Assembly (NCBI RefSeq): GCF_030272615.1
Contig: NC_081407.1
Span: 267,539,075-267,603,074, forward strand
Direction of reading: 5' to 3'
Origin: Cryptomeria japonica
Taxonomy: Eukaryota; Streptophyta; Pinopsida; Cupressales; Cupressaceae
Length of the DNA stretch: 64,000 bases
Part shown: positions 35,864 to 47,149 of the stretch, in pieces
How the letters are laid out: every line of letters begins with the position of its first letter
Numbering within the stretch: position 1 is the first letter of the stretch
Program-made: the position numbers and the translations under genes
The notes under the pieces: model-generated
What the model saw: only the letters and a program-made list of their open reading frames with translations
What the model was told of the DNA's origin: nothing
The model's database searches: none

Positions 35864-38316
35864 ATGACATCTACATCTTCCTCCATTGGCAATGAACAAA
35901 TAATTGCAAAACAAAGAAATGATCCAAATTCTCCCTTATGGAAATATGTGGACATTATAAAACAACTTCCGGGAGGTGGGGGATTTCGTTGGTAATGCCA
36001 TGGATGTGATATTGAACGTAATAGTTCATATTATCGAGTGGTAGGCCATTTGTGTGAAATAAAAGGAAGAGGCATCAAAAAATGCCCTGGAAAAAATGGT
36101 AAACCTATACCAAATGAGACAGTGATGAAATATATTAGAGAGCATGAGGCAGCAAAAGAGAGGGAAGCCCGTAGATTGAACCAAACCGCATCAAAGAAAA
36201 CAAAGGGAATGCAAGGCCCTTCTAATCCCAGCATTGTAGTAGAAGACCACCCCTTCTTTGCCACAAATGAACCTCAAAGTGAACCACCCTTGACACATAA
36301 AAGAACAAAGGGGCCTTTAGAAACCGCATTCCAAAATGAGAGTAGAGACAATGCTGACCAAGATATAGTAAGGTACATTTATGCAAATGGGTTGTCATTC
36401 AATGTTGTTCGCTCCCCATATTGGAAGCAAATGATAAAAAGTGTTAATGAGGCATCAAGAGGGTATAAGGGCCCCGGTTATGAGAAGGTACGTGGAACAT
36501 TATTGGAGAAAGAGGTGAAGAGGGTTGAAGATGCATTGAAACCCATAAGGGATTCATGGGTTAAGACAGGTGTAACAATTGTTTCAGATGGGTGGAAAGA
36601 TGCTAAAAACCGTCCCTTGATCAATGTCATAGTGGTCCCCTAAAGGGGCAATGTTTTTGAGAGTTGTGGATTGTGAGGGCCAAATAAAAGATGGCCAATT
36701 TATTGCAGAAATTCTCATCTCTGCCATTGAGTCTGTGGGACCTTGCAATGTTGTCCAAGTCATAACGGACAATGCAAAAAATTATAGAGCTGTTGGTTTG
36801 TTGGTTGAGCAACACTATGATCACATCTTTTGGACACCTTGTGCGGTACATTCACTCAATCTTATGCTACAAAGGATTGGGCAAAAACTAAAATGGATCA
36901 GAGATGTGTATGCAGAGGTTGAGGACATCCAGATGTTCATCACAAACCACCACATGTCTCAAGGGATTTTTAGAACCTATTCGAATTTGGAGCTATTGAA
37001 GGTAAGTGAAATAATAATTTAATTTTACATTTTCTCATTTTTTTGAATTTTCAATGTTCATAATATCATTGTGTAAGCTATATTGTGTATTCTTCTTTAA
37101 AGTTTGGCTTTATTTTTTAATCATTTGGCATTAATTTGTGTAATAGGTTGCTGAGACCCGTTTTGCATCAAACACAATCGTCTTAAGACGACTTGTGAAA
37201 GTTAGAGTGGCACTATGCAATATGGTGATCAACACCAATTGGACTGTATGGAAGCAAAGTAGCACTGAGAGGGCAGAAAAAATTAGGGATAGAATATTGA
37301 ATGAGAAATGGTGGGATCTTGTTACATATCTCCTAAGTATCACTGAGCCCATCATGAGCATGATTCGCTATACAGACATGGATAGGCCTTGCATAGGTGA
37401 GATTTATGATGGCATTGACTCAATGCTTGAAAAAATAAAGGTCACTATAAATGAAAAACAGAATGATCCTCAGGAGAAATTCTTCAAAGAACTGGAAGTA
37501 ATTATTGTAGAGAGGTGGAATAAGATGACCACTCCTTTGCACCTTTTTGCCTATGCCTTGACACCTAAGTACTATAGAAATCAGTTTCTTGATAAACCAG
37601 GAAGGATTCCACCATGGAGAGATCTAGAAGTATCTGATGGGTACAAGGCAGCATTTCTTAGACTATATCCCGATGATGATTTGCGAGATGTTGTTACAAA
37701 TGAGTTCATAGAATTCGCAAATGGGAATGGTCGAAGTGTGGATGCACTTCGTCATAGATCCAAGAAGGATGCTCATAGCTGGTGTTACTTCCATGGCACA
37801 TGCTTCCAACACCTACAACCCCTCGCTATAAAAGTTTTATCGCAAGTTTAATTAATTAAATTTTTTAATTTACAAGTTTTAGTTTATTTATAGTTTACTT
37901 TGTCTTCATAGGTTGCTAGTAATTTTATTTTTATTAATGTATAACTTTAATTGTTTATTTTGTCTTCATAGGTTGCTAGTTCATCTGCTTCAGAAAGAAA
38001 TTGGAGCACATACTCTTTCATCCACTCAGTAAAGCGCAATAGGCTGCTATCAAAAAGAGCAGAGAATTTAGTATATGTGCATTCCAACCTACGTCTTCTT
38101 TCACACAAACAACATGACTACACACAAGGGGAAACAAAGATGTGGGATATAGAGCCAGAGCATACTGATTTGGATGCTCCTGCTTCTCAGCTTCTTGCAT
38201 TGACACTTGATGACTCAGAAATTGAGCCAACTTATAGTGCAAGTGCAAGTGGCATTGGCTCATCTAATGTCAATGAGGAGGAGGAGGATGAGTTAGATGA
38301 TCCATTTGATGATTAA
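35864..38316 (+). pseudogene. hAT/DUF659 transposase with three exons
   Basis: Exons are about 35864-37001, 37147-37845 and 37972-38316, with GTAAGT and GTTTAA donors and TAATAG and TTCATAG acceptors. The N-terminus carries a BED-like zinc finger (CHGC ... GHLCEIKGRGIKKCPG), then DUF659 (GVTIVSDGWKDAKNRPL), the DHIFWTPCAVHSLN region, the middle (AETRFASN, LHLFAYALTPKYY) and the C-terminal hAT dimerisation segment (ASSSASERNWSTYSFIHSVK). The protein ends in an acidic tail (EEEEDELDDPFDD). A TAA at 35993-35995 replaces an expected residue beside the first zinc-finger Cys, and a one-base deletion near 36638 shifts the frame, so no full transposase can be made. Confidence 0.85.
37899..37980 (+). 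repeat. Duplicated 3' splice site in the hAT gene
   Basis: The words TTTGTCTTCATAG and GGTTGCTAGT occur twice exactly 60 bp apart, ending at 37920 and 37980. Only the second is followed by coding sequence (SSSASERNW), so it is the productive acceptor; the first lies inside the intron. Confidence 0.8.
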
Positions 38317-38812
38317 ACTTTAAGTTTATATTGTTGAAAGTTGAAACAATGATACTTGAATATTTTGTCATTTTGATATTAAACTTGATGTATATGATGC
38401 TATTATCAATTATGGTATGATCATGATGCTATGTGACATGCAAATTTTAATTCATGCTTATAGGCTTCACAAATATCAAAATATATATATATATATATAA
38501 TTTACATGTTTTTGTACAAACGAACCGAAACCCCTTTTCAAAATTTTGTCGTACTGGCGTACCGGGTTCTTCGAAACCGAACTGGAACTGGAACCCGAAC
38601 CGGTAACTTAAAAAAAATACTAACATACTATATTATAGCATAATATTATTTGATAATAACATTATTTTTATTTCTTTACTATATTAGCATCAATATTAAA
38701 ATATAATGCTATAATTCAATATCAAATTTTTAATTTTTTTGTTATAATAGTATTTATATAAAAAGAAACATTATTATACATTCCCATGCCAATTTCCATT
38801 TAGTTTGGGGCC

Positions 38813-40401
38813 TGTTGTCATTTTATGACACCCTTAGTCCATCAGTGAGAACCGATCAGAGATATGTTCCATGGACTAGCGCTGCCCCAGTTGATCAAGG
38901 AGAAAAGCAATCATGGTTTGAAGTGTTGCCTTGTCGGAAGTTCCTAGGCCCCCTTTTTTTTTTCCCCGGAACTTCGGAACCCCGAAACCTCCCCTCCTCT
39001 CTTTAGCCCTTTCCCTTTCTTCTTCGGAACTCCGGAACCCCAAGGTTCCGAAGTTCCTTTGCGCAGTTCCCTTGGAACCCCGAGGTTCTGAAGTTCCCTT
39101 TCCTTGCCTTCCTCCGGAACTTCGGAACCCAGTTTCGAAGTTCCCTCCTAGCCCCCCTTCTTCTTTCCTTTGGAACTCCGGAACCTCGAGATTCCGAAGT
39201 CCTCTTCCTCGCTTCCCCTTCTTCTCTCCGGAACTCTGGAACCCCGAGGTTCCGAAGTTCCTTCCCCTTTTGCCTTCTCTCCCTAGTTCCTCTGAATCCT
39301 TTCCTTCTCTTCCTCTCTCTATCCCGAAACCCCGAGTTTCTGAGATTCCTTGCTTCTTCCCTTGTCTTCCTCACTTCGGGAGTCCGAGCTTCCAAAGTCT
39401 CTGGGCTTCCTTCCGACTGGCAACACTTCCGAATGGCGTGATCAGTGCTCAAGGCTTTTAATGCTCCGACAGTTTTGGTGACTTGTGCACTTTCTTTTGT
39501 GGAGCCACAAGGGTGCATTAAATGTTTTGGTAGGGTTTCCATCAAGGGAGGTATAGGGCCATGCTTGGTGATTTATGTCATGTCTGACTTTGGAAGGTTT
39601 GTCAATCCATCTTAGAATTGCCCTTTGTGGGCATGGCTAGGTTGTTTGCATGTACAAGTCAAGTGCATGCACTTCCCTGCACTTCCAGACTGACATGCAG
39701 GGGTCATGATCACCCTTGTGACCATTTTTCTATATAAGGTTGTTAAGCCTCATTGTAAAGGGTTCTCTCCTTGCTGCTTTGAGCTTTCCTATGCTCTTTC
39801 TCTTCTCTTGAAGACTTGTAGTTAATTTTGCATTTCTACAACTGTAAGATTGGCTTTTGGCCTTCTGATTAATTAAAAATCACCATTCTTGCCTCCTTCT
39901 AACCTATGTATGCTGCGTATGCTTTTCTTACCTTCATCATAGGTGTATGTCTTGTGGCTTTTCTCTCCATATATGCTGTGTTAACTTGTTTTCTGAGTGT
40001 GACTTGTGGGAACCCTTCTCCCCTCTTGACACTTAGCAAATTATAACCTCCATACATGCGTTCGGGTCACTTATGCAATTGAAGTTGTGCATCTCTTGGG
40101 TTTTTTAGTTGGTTCCTTGTGCCATTTCGGTAGGGAGAGAAACAATCTCTTCTTGGTGCATCACCTCCTTTCATTTCAAGCATTCTCTCTTCCCTTTACC
40201 TCTGCAAATAGTTAGGATAGGCTTAGGAGTTAGTTTGAAGTGTTGAGTTGGTTCAACACTTGCACTTGGATTGAGAAGGAAGTCGGCCTTCTCTGGAGAT
40301 TCAACCCCCTTGCGCAAAGTCCCACACTTCGGGGTTGTTTCCATGTTTCACAAGGTTGTTGAGTTGATAGCTCGGCAAGGGTGCAAGCTTTTGTGATAAC
40401 A
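38813..40401 (+). mobile_element. Solo LTR 2
   Basis: A 1589-bp unit runs from TGTTGTC to GATAACA, with GGGCC on both sides (38808-38812, 40402-40406). A TATA box (TATATAAGG, 39731) followed by about 670 bp fits an LTR read on plus. No internal sequence or second LTR is present. The family is unknown, probably Gypsy-like by size. It contains the repeat block at 38960-39400. Confidence 0.88.
38960..39400. repeat. Self-complementary GC-rich repeat block in solo LTR 2
   Basis: About eight units of the kind CGGAACTCCGGAACCCC followed by GAGGTTCCGAAGTTCC, spaced 35-65 bp. Each unit is partly self-complementary and could fold. The open frames on both strands here are by-products of the repeat. Confidence 0.8.
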
Positions 40402-40406
40402 GGGCC

Positions 40407-41099
40407 CATTTGAATAGAATGTCAGAATGCAATTACATATCAACCAGCAGCACGCTCTTGTACTAAGTTTGGTTCATGACCTTATCTTGACACAGGCCCT
40501 CCAGATTACCTAATTAGTCTAGATACCTTTCTTATGTAACTTAACTACATGAATCTAAGTGTGTGTGATTTCATCCTGACAAGCTACAACCATCAACTAA
40601 AGCCTTCTTCCCGGTCATACTCTCTCTCCAATCTAAGAGGATGTCACTAGTCCCTATCAGGCTAACATAATAAGTCATTACCGTCACAACCATGCTTAAT
40701 TACCCTTCAAGTAATAACTAACGTAATCAAATTGTCTTTCCCAATTGCTTGTTATTAAACAATTAATACAATAATTGAGTGATTATGGTAGTCTAGTTAA
40801 ATGAGATGTGACATTTCTGGTATTCCTTTTTTCCAATTACAATTGAAGCTTGGAAACAAGTTTCATTGTGTGCCAATTTCCTACTGGAAGTTTTCACACA
40901 TTGTTGCAGGTTTATAGTGACTGTTGATGGTGTTTTTACGCACTATGCAACACAGAATAAAATACTAAGTATTCTATCTTCTCTTGAACAAAGACTCCCA
41001 AATGCTAAGTTACGTGATCAAGTGGGACGACTCCAAGGTTCTCTAATGTCAGGTCTTGACGTGCTCTTGGATAGACTCAGTTGTATATGATGTGATATT
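40407..41099 (+). other. Intron DNA with a short unexplained ORF
   Basis: A frame at about 40909-41090 reads VDGVFTHYATQNKILSILSS and onward, preceded by TTGCAG like a 3' splice site. I do not recognise it. It may be chance, or a captured exon fragment. Confidence 0.25.
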
Positions 41100-44000
41100 T
41101 GTTGGAATCACAAGGTGGAGTTACGTTGAATGCTTGAATGCTTGATGCTGGAACATGGGATTAACTTGATTTAAAAAAAGGAAAAAGGATAAGGGTTGAG
41201 AAGGCTAGTCTAACTCTAGCTCTAGGAATGTAAGAGCAATGGACGATCTTTGATGAAATTCAACTAAGTCTTGCTTTGACATGCTATGAACATCTCCCCA
41301 AGGCTAGTGCAATCTCCTAAGGATACCTTTTTGATTTTCAAATCATCACCACAAGCATAGACACCATCTAGTTGATGCATATCAATGAAAGAATGATAAT
41401 TGAAGTTAAGCTTTGGCTAAGATGGATCTAGTTGATTGCGCAAGGCACTTTACCATCAGCAAGGTGTTAGTAGTATGGATGTACGAATTTCACCATTGAT
41501 TATACACAAAGTCTTCCATTCATCTAAATAACATGAAAATCAAATGAGAAGTAGAGACCATGCAAATTGTTGAATCAACATATCAATTTCACCATATCTT
41601 TAATGAAGTTTACATGCTTCTTAGAACAATGTCTTGGCAACAATCTTTGCCTTTTCTTCTTATTCTACTCTAACTGCTATTTTCTACTCTACCATCTATT
41701 CGCAATTAACCTTTTACAAATGAAGAAGTGGAGCCTTACATAGTGCTCTCATTACAATTTAGTGGCTTAGATCAATTTGAGATCAATGGTCAAGATCGAA
41801 AGATAGAAACCCTAATTAGGGTTTGTTACACCCATTGCAAAGCATTTAATGCTTGACCAATGATATAATTACAATTAATGGGACACATGTTCTCTTTTGA
41901 AAATTCAACCAATAGATGATGATAGTAGGTACATTGAACTTTGTGCCCATGTGGTGGTTATCTTCTTTTGATAGATAAGCTAAGTACATTGAATCTAGAT
42001 GCCTTAGCTTGAAATGATGTGATTGGATAAATGATGACTTGGCGCCACCTCAACTTGTTTGATCTTTGTAACTCATCACAAGTTGTGAATGAATGAGGCA
42101 TATCTCTTGATACTCAACATTATCAAGCTCTTGATGTGATGATGACTTTTCTCAATTTGATCTTCTCGCTTTGATTAACTCTTCTAAAACTCTCGTCTTG
42201 ATCACTTGCATTCTTCTATCTGTCGAGCTATACTAGCAATGATTCTTGGATTTCCGAAGGAAATTCAAGATTGTGAAAATTTCATCCTTGAATACTTGAT
42301 GTTGAAAGTTGCTCCTCAATTGAAGTGTGTTTTGTGAAATCCTTTCCTTCAAGCAGCTTCCTTGTATCCTTCTAAGACTTGAAGTGTTGCAATGAATCAT
42401 CATGCTGATCACGTTCTTGGTCCTTGACTCAGCTTAGGACGAACCCTGTTCTTGGCTAAGACGTCTTGTTCTCCTTCATCCTAGAGCTGATCTTCATCTC
42501 TTGAATGCTTGATGCAATGATAGGATTATGTTGATCTCCCCCTTATTCCTTATGCTGACTCTCTGTATCAGACCTGGAAGAAAATGAAAACACCTTAATC
42601 ATGATTGCAAAAACAAAAGCCTTTGAAGATAATGAATAAGAAGCTGGATCAGTCACGAAGTGAGGTCTGATTTTATATAAAAATGATGAAATACTCCTTA
42701 TTTCAGACCTGCAAACACTTCAAAATAGACTGGTTATGTTAATTTGATTGCCCTTTTGGTCAAATTGCCTTTCTTTAAATTATTATGTCCTCTAATTGAT
42801 CACTGGATTCAGTCAAACTGTGGCGTAGATTCAGTAGTCCTCTCCAAAGATTAATGAATTTGCTGAGTCAAGAGGCTTGTTTGCTGTGAGTAATGATCAA
42901 ATTCAATGCCCAAGTGAAAATCACACTTCTAGATAAATTCGCCATGGCTCTGTGATCTTGGTGCAATTTGGATCAGAATTGTATTTTCAAAGTGGACTCG
43001 CTGTAGTTTAATGTATAATCTGAGCTTGAACTGCTATGCTGGTAGTAAAATTCGCTGATATCCGATAATCACAAAGTCACTGCCTTCAATGAGAAGTTTG
43101 CTGTTGGTGATGATGGGTTCGCTGTCTCAAATGACTGAACTGATTTTGCCTCACCTTGATCAAAACCTCAATTAATACTGAACAAATTCACTGATGTCAA
43201 ATTGAGGGTTAAATCACTGAACTAGTGGCAATATCGATCATGTGTTGATCAAAATGAAATGATCAGCACTAGTTTATAGCGATTTGGAGAGATTCAGTAC
43301 CTCGTCACAAGCATTTGCAAATTCTATTACACTTGAGACAATAAGTGTCTTTGTCGTCATCACTTAATGTTTCATAATCATTTATTACAGATTTTAAATG
43401 AAAGCACCTTCCTCAAAATCGTGGTCTCTTTGAAATGATTTAATTTGCCACTCACATTAAACGTATTACAATTACTAAATGGAATGCAATCACCAAACAT
43501 TAAATACATTGCAATCGATTTCAATAAAGTATTTCGAGTTTTGCAAATTAAACCATTAAATGCAATTGCCTTGCAACCATTAATAGATGCAATCCACATG
43601 CATCGAATGCATTGTAATCATCATTTATAGCCTGTGCTTAGAACTTAAAAATTTGAATTAAATGAGAACAACCAGCTATATCAGATTAAATGACTTGCAT
43701 TGATCGAATTAGATTAAAGTCACCAATTTTAAATGCTTTCGTTTCGCCTTGCATTTACTATTTGAAATCATCCTTGAGTTTTAAATCTTCACATTGAATG
43801 TGCTTTGTACGGACAGTTTGGAGGCATGATGAGTTAGTCTTGAAAGGTGGTATTGTCATCTTCGTTCATCACACTTATTGAATGACTTGCATTGTTCAAG
43901 GCGTAGCTCTCGTTTCTCTCATAATCGAACTTGACAATAGCACAAGGCATTGAGAGCAATGCATGAGGTAGCTCATTCACATGCCTTAGCCAATTTTTTT

Positions 44001-44272
44001 GATTTTTCAATTTTGCACTTCTTCCAAATGACTTGCATTGTTCAAGGCGTAGCTCTCCTTTCTCTCATAATCGAACTTGACAATAGCACAAGGCATTGAG
44101 AGCAATGCACGAGGTAGCTCATTCACATGCCTTAGCCAATTTTTTTGATTTTTCAATTTTGCACTTCTTCCAAATGAAAAGCTAATAGCTAAACGACTCA
44201 ACAACTAACTTAGAAAGCAGAAAAGTGGGGGTCCCCATTTGCAATGGGGTGATGTGTGAAAACGTCACAACA
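41100..44272 (-). repeat. LTR-like tract, boundaries uncertain
   Basis: On minus, the right end reads TGTTGTGACGTTTTCACACA, resembling the start of gymnosperm Gypsy LTRs. The left end at TGTTGGAATCAC (41100) mirrors it (TGTTG / CAACA), but the 5-bp flanks (ATATT and ATGAC) do not match. Another possibility is 40844-44269, flanked by ACAAT. No coding sequence was found. It may be a solo LTR or a nested mixture. Confidence 0.4.
43881..44172. repeat. Recent tandem duplication, two 146-bp copies
   Basis: The copy starting at 43881 (AATGACTTGCATTGTTC) is repeated at 44027 with about two substitutions. It sits in the LTR-like tract near the end of the intron. Confidence 0.9.
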
Positions 44273-44854
44273 ATGACATGAGGTGTATTTATCTATTCAC
44301 TTGTTTGTGATAATCTTGGCGCCTATAGATGCTTCTCAGATTTTCTTAATAGACTCTCTAAGTTGATGTTTTAATCATTTTTTTCCTACTCTGCTAATAT
44401 TTGACCATTTCAGTGATATGTCTTGTAGGTTCTCCCTTGTAGCTAGCTATTTCCCATTATTCTCGCATGAAATCGCTGAACAATTTTCTATTTTCCTACT
44501 GTTATATTGAGGTTCATTGGAGATGCATTCACTGTTTCTTTTGCCTATTCTAAGCTAGTTGTTCCTTTACAAATCATCCTGTCACCTTTTTAGGCACTTG
44601 TGGACATTCATATTGATAAACTCTTTTGTCCCTTTCTCTTGCTAGCGTTTGTTGTCTTGATGTTTGTGATGTCTGTTAATTTATTTGTAGAGTAGGAATT
44701 TAAATTTGAAAGCTATTATATTGTGGCATTGTGATGATATTTTGTCCCACATTAATAATCTCTCCCTCAAGCTTTGGATTTTATTTAGCTTCAATAAAAA
44801 AGAAATACTACTTATTTTCTAAGTGGAGATTTAAGATGTTGAGATGGCATGCAG

Positions 44855-45916
44855 GTAACAGCATTTAATGGAGGCAGCATTTGCATTGGGACTCGTCTTC
44901 ATCACATAGTAGCAGATGGAAACTCATATTGGCATTTCATGAAATCATGGGCCGAGTGTTGCAGAGGAGCGCCCATTTCCAGATATCCTGAGCACAAAAG
45001 AGACTTCTTTAGACTTTCCAACAACATTATCAATCCAAGCAATATTGCTGCAGAAGATAGCAAATGTACTTTCCATGAAAGCAAACAAGCACAGAGCAAA
45101 AGCTGCAAAACAGATGGAGAAACACAACATTTGCCGTCTCAGATGCCAGACCATAAAAATGAAAGCAGTGAAACAAAACTCTTGGATTCTAACCAGATCT
45201 ACAAAATTGATGACGTAAGCAGACCTCTTGAGAAGGGTAATCAGCCTAAAGATTTGATATACAAAACATTTCATTGTAGTAAAGAGATGATTCAGAAGCA
45301 AAAGGCTCAGGCTGAGAAAAATGGAAACCAAGTTTTTAGCTCTTTTGTGGCAGTTGCAGCTCATTTTTGGAGATGCATAGTTAAAGCTCGACAAATCCCA
45401 GATGAAGGGCCTGTAGGGATGCTTCTGCTAGTAGACAGTAGAAATCGAGCAAATCCTCCGTTGTCTCCAGCTTATTTTGGCAACTGTGTACAAATTACAT
45501 TTGCCAATGCAACTGCTAGAGAACTGTTGAGCCAAACAGTGTCCTTTGCATGCAGCCTTATTAAAGAAGCAGTTAACAAGTGTACAGAAGAAAGTCTTAT
45601 AAATATGATAAAATGGGAGGAATCTAATTGGCAGGACAAGGAACGTGAGAAGCCTGAGAAGCGTCCTATGAGAGAAAGGTGTACTGTGCACGTAATCAGT
45701 TCTCCAAGGTTTCCTGTGTATGAGGTTGATTATGGGTGGGGGAGGCCAGTGAATGTGCAAGCTGCATCGATGAACGAAATAGGAGCCATGGTATTGTTTC
45801 CTGGCAGAGATGGTGGTGGTACAATGGATATCTCTACCTGTCTTCCTCAATCTCAGATGGATGTCTTCCATTCCCTGTTTGTTGGATCTATCAGTTCATT
45901 GCAACCCGATGAATGA
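44855..45916 (+). CDS. BAHD acyltransferase, exon 2
   Basis: This encodes residues 144-496. It starts VTAFNGGSICIGTRLHHIVADG, containing the catalytic HxxxD (His160, Asp164), where the His acts as the general base. Later come FSSFVAVAAHFWRC, the family-typical PAYFGNC and DYGWG (435-439), a conservative variant of DFGWG that is structural. Between about residues 207 and 270 there is a hydrophilic insert rich in K, E, S and Q, absent from typical BAHD enzymes, which helps make the protein about 50 residues longer than the usual 430-450. The frame is intact to TGA 45914-45916, so the gene looks functional. Acceptor GCATGCAG with a weak pyrimidine tract. Substrate unknown. Confidence 0.88.
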   Translation, partial: VTAFNGGSICIGTRLHHIVADGNSYWHFMKSWAECCRGAPISRYPEHKRDFFRLSNNIINPSNIAAEDSKCTFHESKQAQSKSCKTDGETQHLPSQMPDHKNESSETKLLDSNQIYKIDDVSRPLEKGNQPKDLIYKTFHCSKEMIQKQKAQAEKNGNQVFSSFVAVAAHFWRCIVKARQIPDEGPVGMLLLVDSRNRANPPLSPAYFGNCVQITFANATARELLSQTVSFACSLIKEAVNKCTEESLINMIKWEESNWQDKEREKPEKRPMRERCTVHVISSPRFPVYEVDYGWGRPVNVQAASMNEIGAMVLFPGRDGGGTMDISTCLPQSQMDVFHSLFVGSISSLQPDE

Positions 45917-47149
45917 AAGTAGGACTACTATGTTCAGTACTTAGAGCTTCAATCCTAACCTTTAGTTAGGTATTTATATTTTTTTAGGCTTTTTAACCAT
46001 GTGTATTAAGGTACTTCTTTGATGACCAATTCCCATGAGTAGTCACTTCTTGAATGTCCTTATCCAATTTCATGTGCGTTGCTAACAGTCACAAGGCAAG
46101 GGAACAAATAAAGAATAAAAGCACCTCTAAGAAACATTAGCACTCGAAAAAAGGAAGATGCTAATACATCAAGCCAGGGACTTTCAAACTTATGAATTGT
46201 TAACTTAAAAAAGTGTTCCATTACAAAGGGTATTCCATGCAAGACAACTGTGAAATTGTTGGTCCTGTTCTGCAATAATTGAATTGTTTACGGTCCAACC
46301 TAAACCCGTTAGCTTATATTTAACAATATGCTGCATGGTAATTGGCTTGAATGAAAAGCTTGAATACTAAACAAGATTTTTCATTTTTGTGGTTAGTTAT
46401 GTCACAGATGCTATAAAAAGCATAAGAAAAGGAGTATTGATAGCCTTGTTATATAGATATAATTTGATATAAATGGCAGCCACAGAAAATATTGTCTAAA
46501 ATACAACAATGATGTAAATAGCATATTAGCTATAGAAAATATTGTCTAAAATACATTTTGTCGCATATATGCAATAGGGTAAGCTGATAATACAACTAAA
46601 ACATTCTATTCTAAGACAATTTGTTTTATAGATGTATCCCAGTGCCAAGAACCCAAATAATGGTTCTGATAAACAATTGAAATATTTGGGCATGGAGTAC
46701 CCATATGCTTTGATTGGGTTACAGTTGCACTAGTGTAATGTTTCCAACCAATTTTTTTATATAAATATGCAAATCTGAAAATATATTCAGCACATACAAT
46801 ATAAAATATGTTGAAATAATCACCATTAAATTTATATACAAAATTTGAAATATATAATAATGATTTTCATAAACTAAGTCATGAAATTCACATAAATTTG
46901 GGCCCAAACGTATGTGGCTGATTTATATAATTCAAATGAACAGTAAAATGCTGGAAGAAACCTAAAATGTACAAAATTACTGAATACCGAAACCTAAAAT
47001 ATACCATGCTTGTTGTAGATCCTCAAATTTGCAATTTGTTAGCCCAATTTTAAACTTGTCAAAATTTAAACTTTCATGCCAAAATCATTGAATTAATAGC
47101 CTCTTGCTCATAATATCCTTGGTCATCCCAAGATGCTAAATATCTCACC
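45917..47149 (+). other. 3' flank of the BAHD gene
   Basis: This probably contains the 3' untranslated region. AATAAAG occurs near 46106, but many AT-rich words could serve as polyadenylation signals. No further coding sequence was recognised. Confidence 0.4.

Larger units (their letters stand above)
35287..38613 (+). mobile_element. hAT-type DNA transposon, inactive
   Basis: The ends are imperfect inverted repeats (AGGTTACTGGGTTCG on the left; AAGTTACCGGTTCGG at the right, reversed). An 8-bp AAAATACT lies on both sides (35279-35286, 38614-38621), as expected for hAT; the right edge is uncertain by a few A bases. GC-rich subterminal blocks with repeated GTTCGA(A/C)CC fill 35290-35460. The interior encodes a DUF659-type transposase. 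Confidence 0.7.
7179..44854 (+). other. Intron of about 37.7 kb in the BAHD gene
   Basis: The intron has a GTATGT donor and a GCATGCAG acceptor and is phase 0 between Gln143 and Val144. This matches the known conserved BAHD intron just upstream of HxxxD. It contains at least three Copia or other LTR retrotransposons, three solo LTRs and two hAT copies. Several insertions sit inside one another, which suggests stepwise growth over a long time. Introns of this size filled with LTR elements are characteristic of conifers. Whether it is spliced cannot be shown from sequence alone. Confidence 0.75.

Noticed and set aside
38481-38501. (AT)n microsatellite near the hAT right end
   Set aside because: Common simple repeat with no added meaning.
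38931-39545. Long open frames on both strands (176 and 180 codons)
   Set aside because: They are rich in P, R, E and S and follow the GGAAC/GTTCC repeats of solo LTR 2; GC-rich repeats lack stop codons by composition.
45428-45871. 147-codon minus-strand ORF over BAHD exon 2
   Set aside because: It is a shadow of the acyltransferase coding strand, which has clear family motifs.
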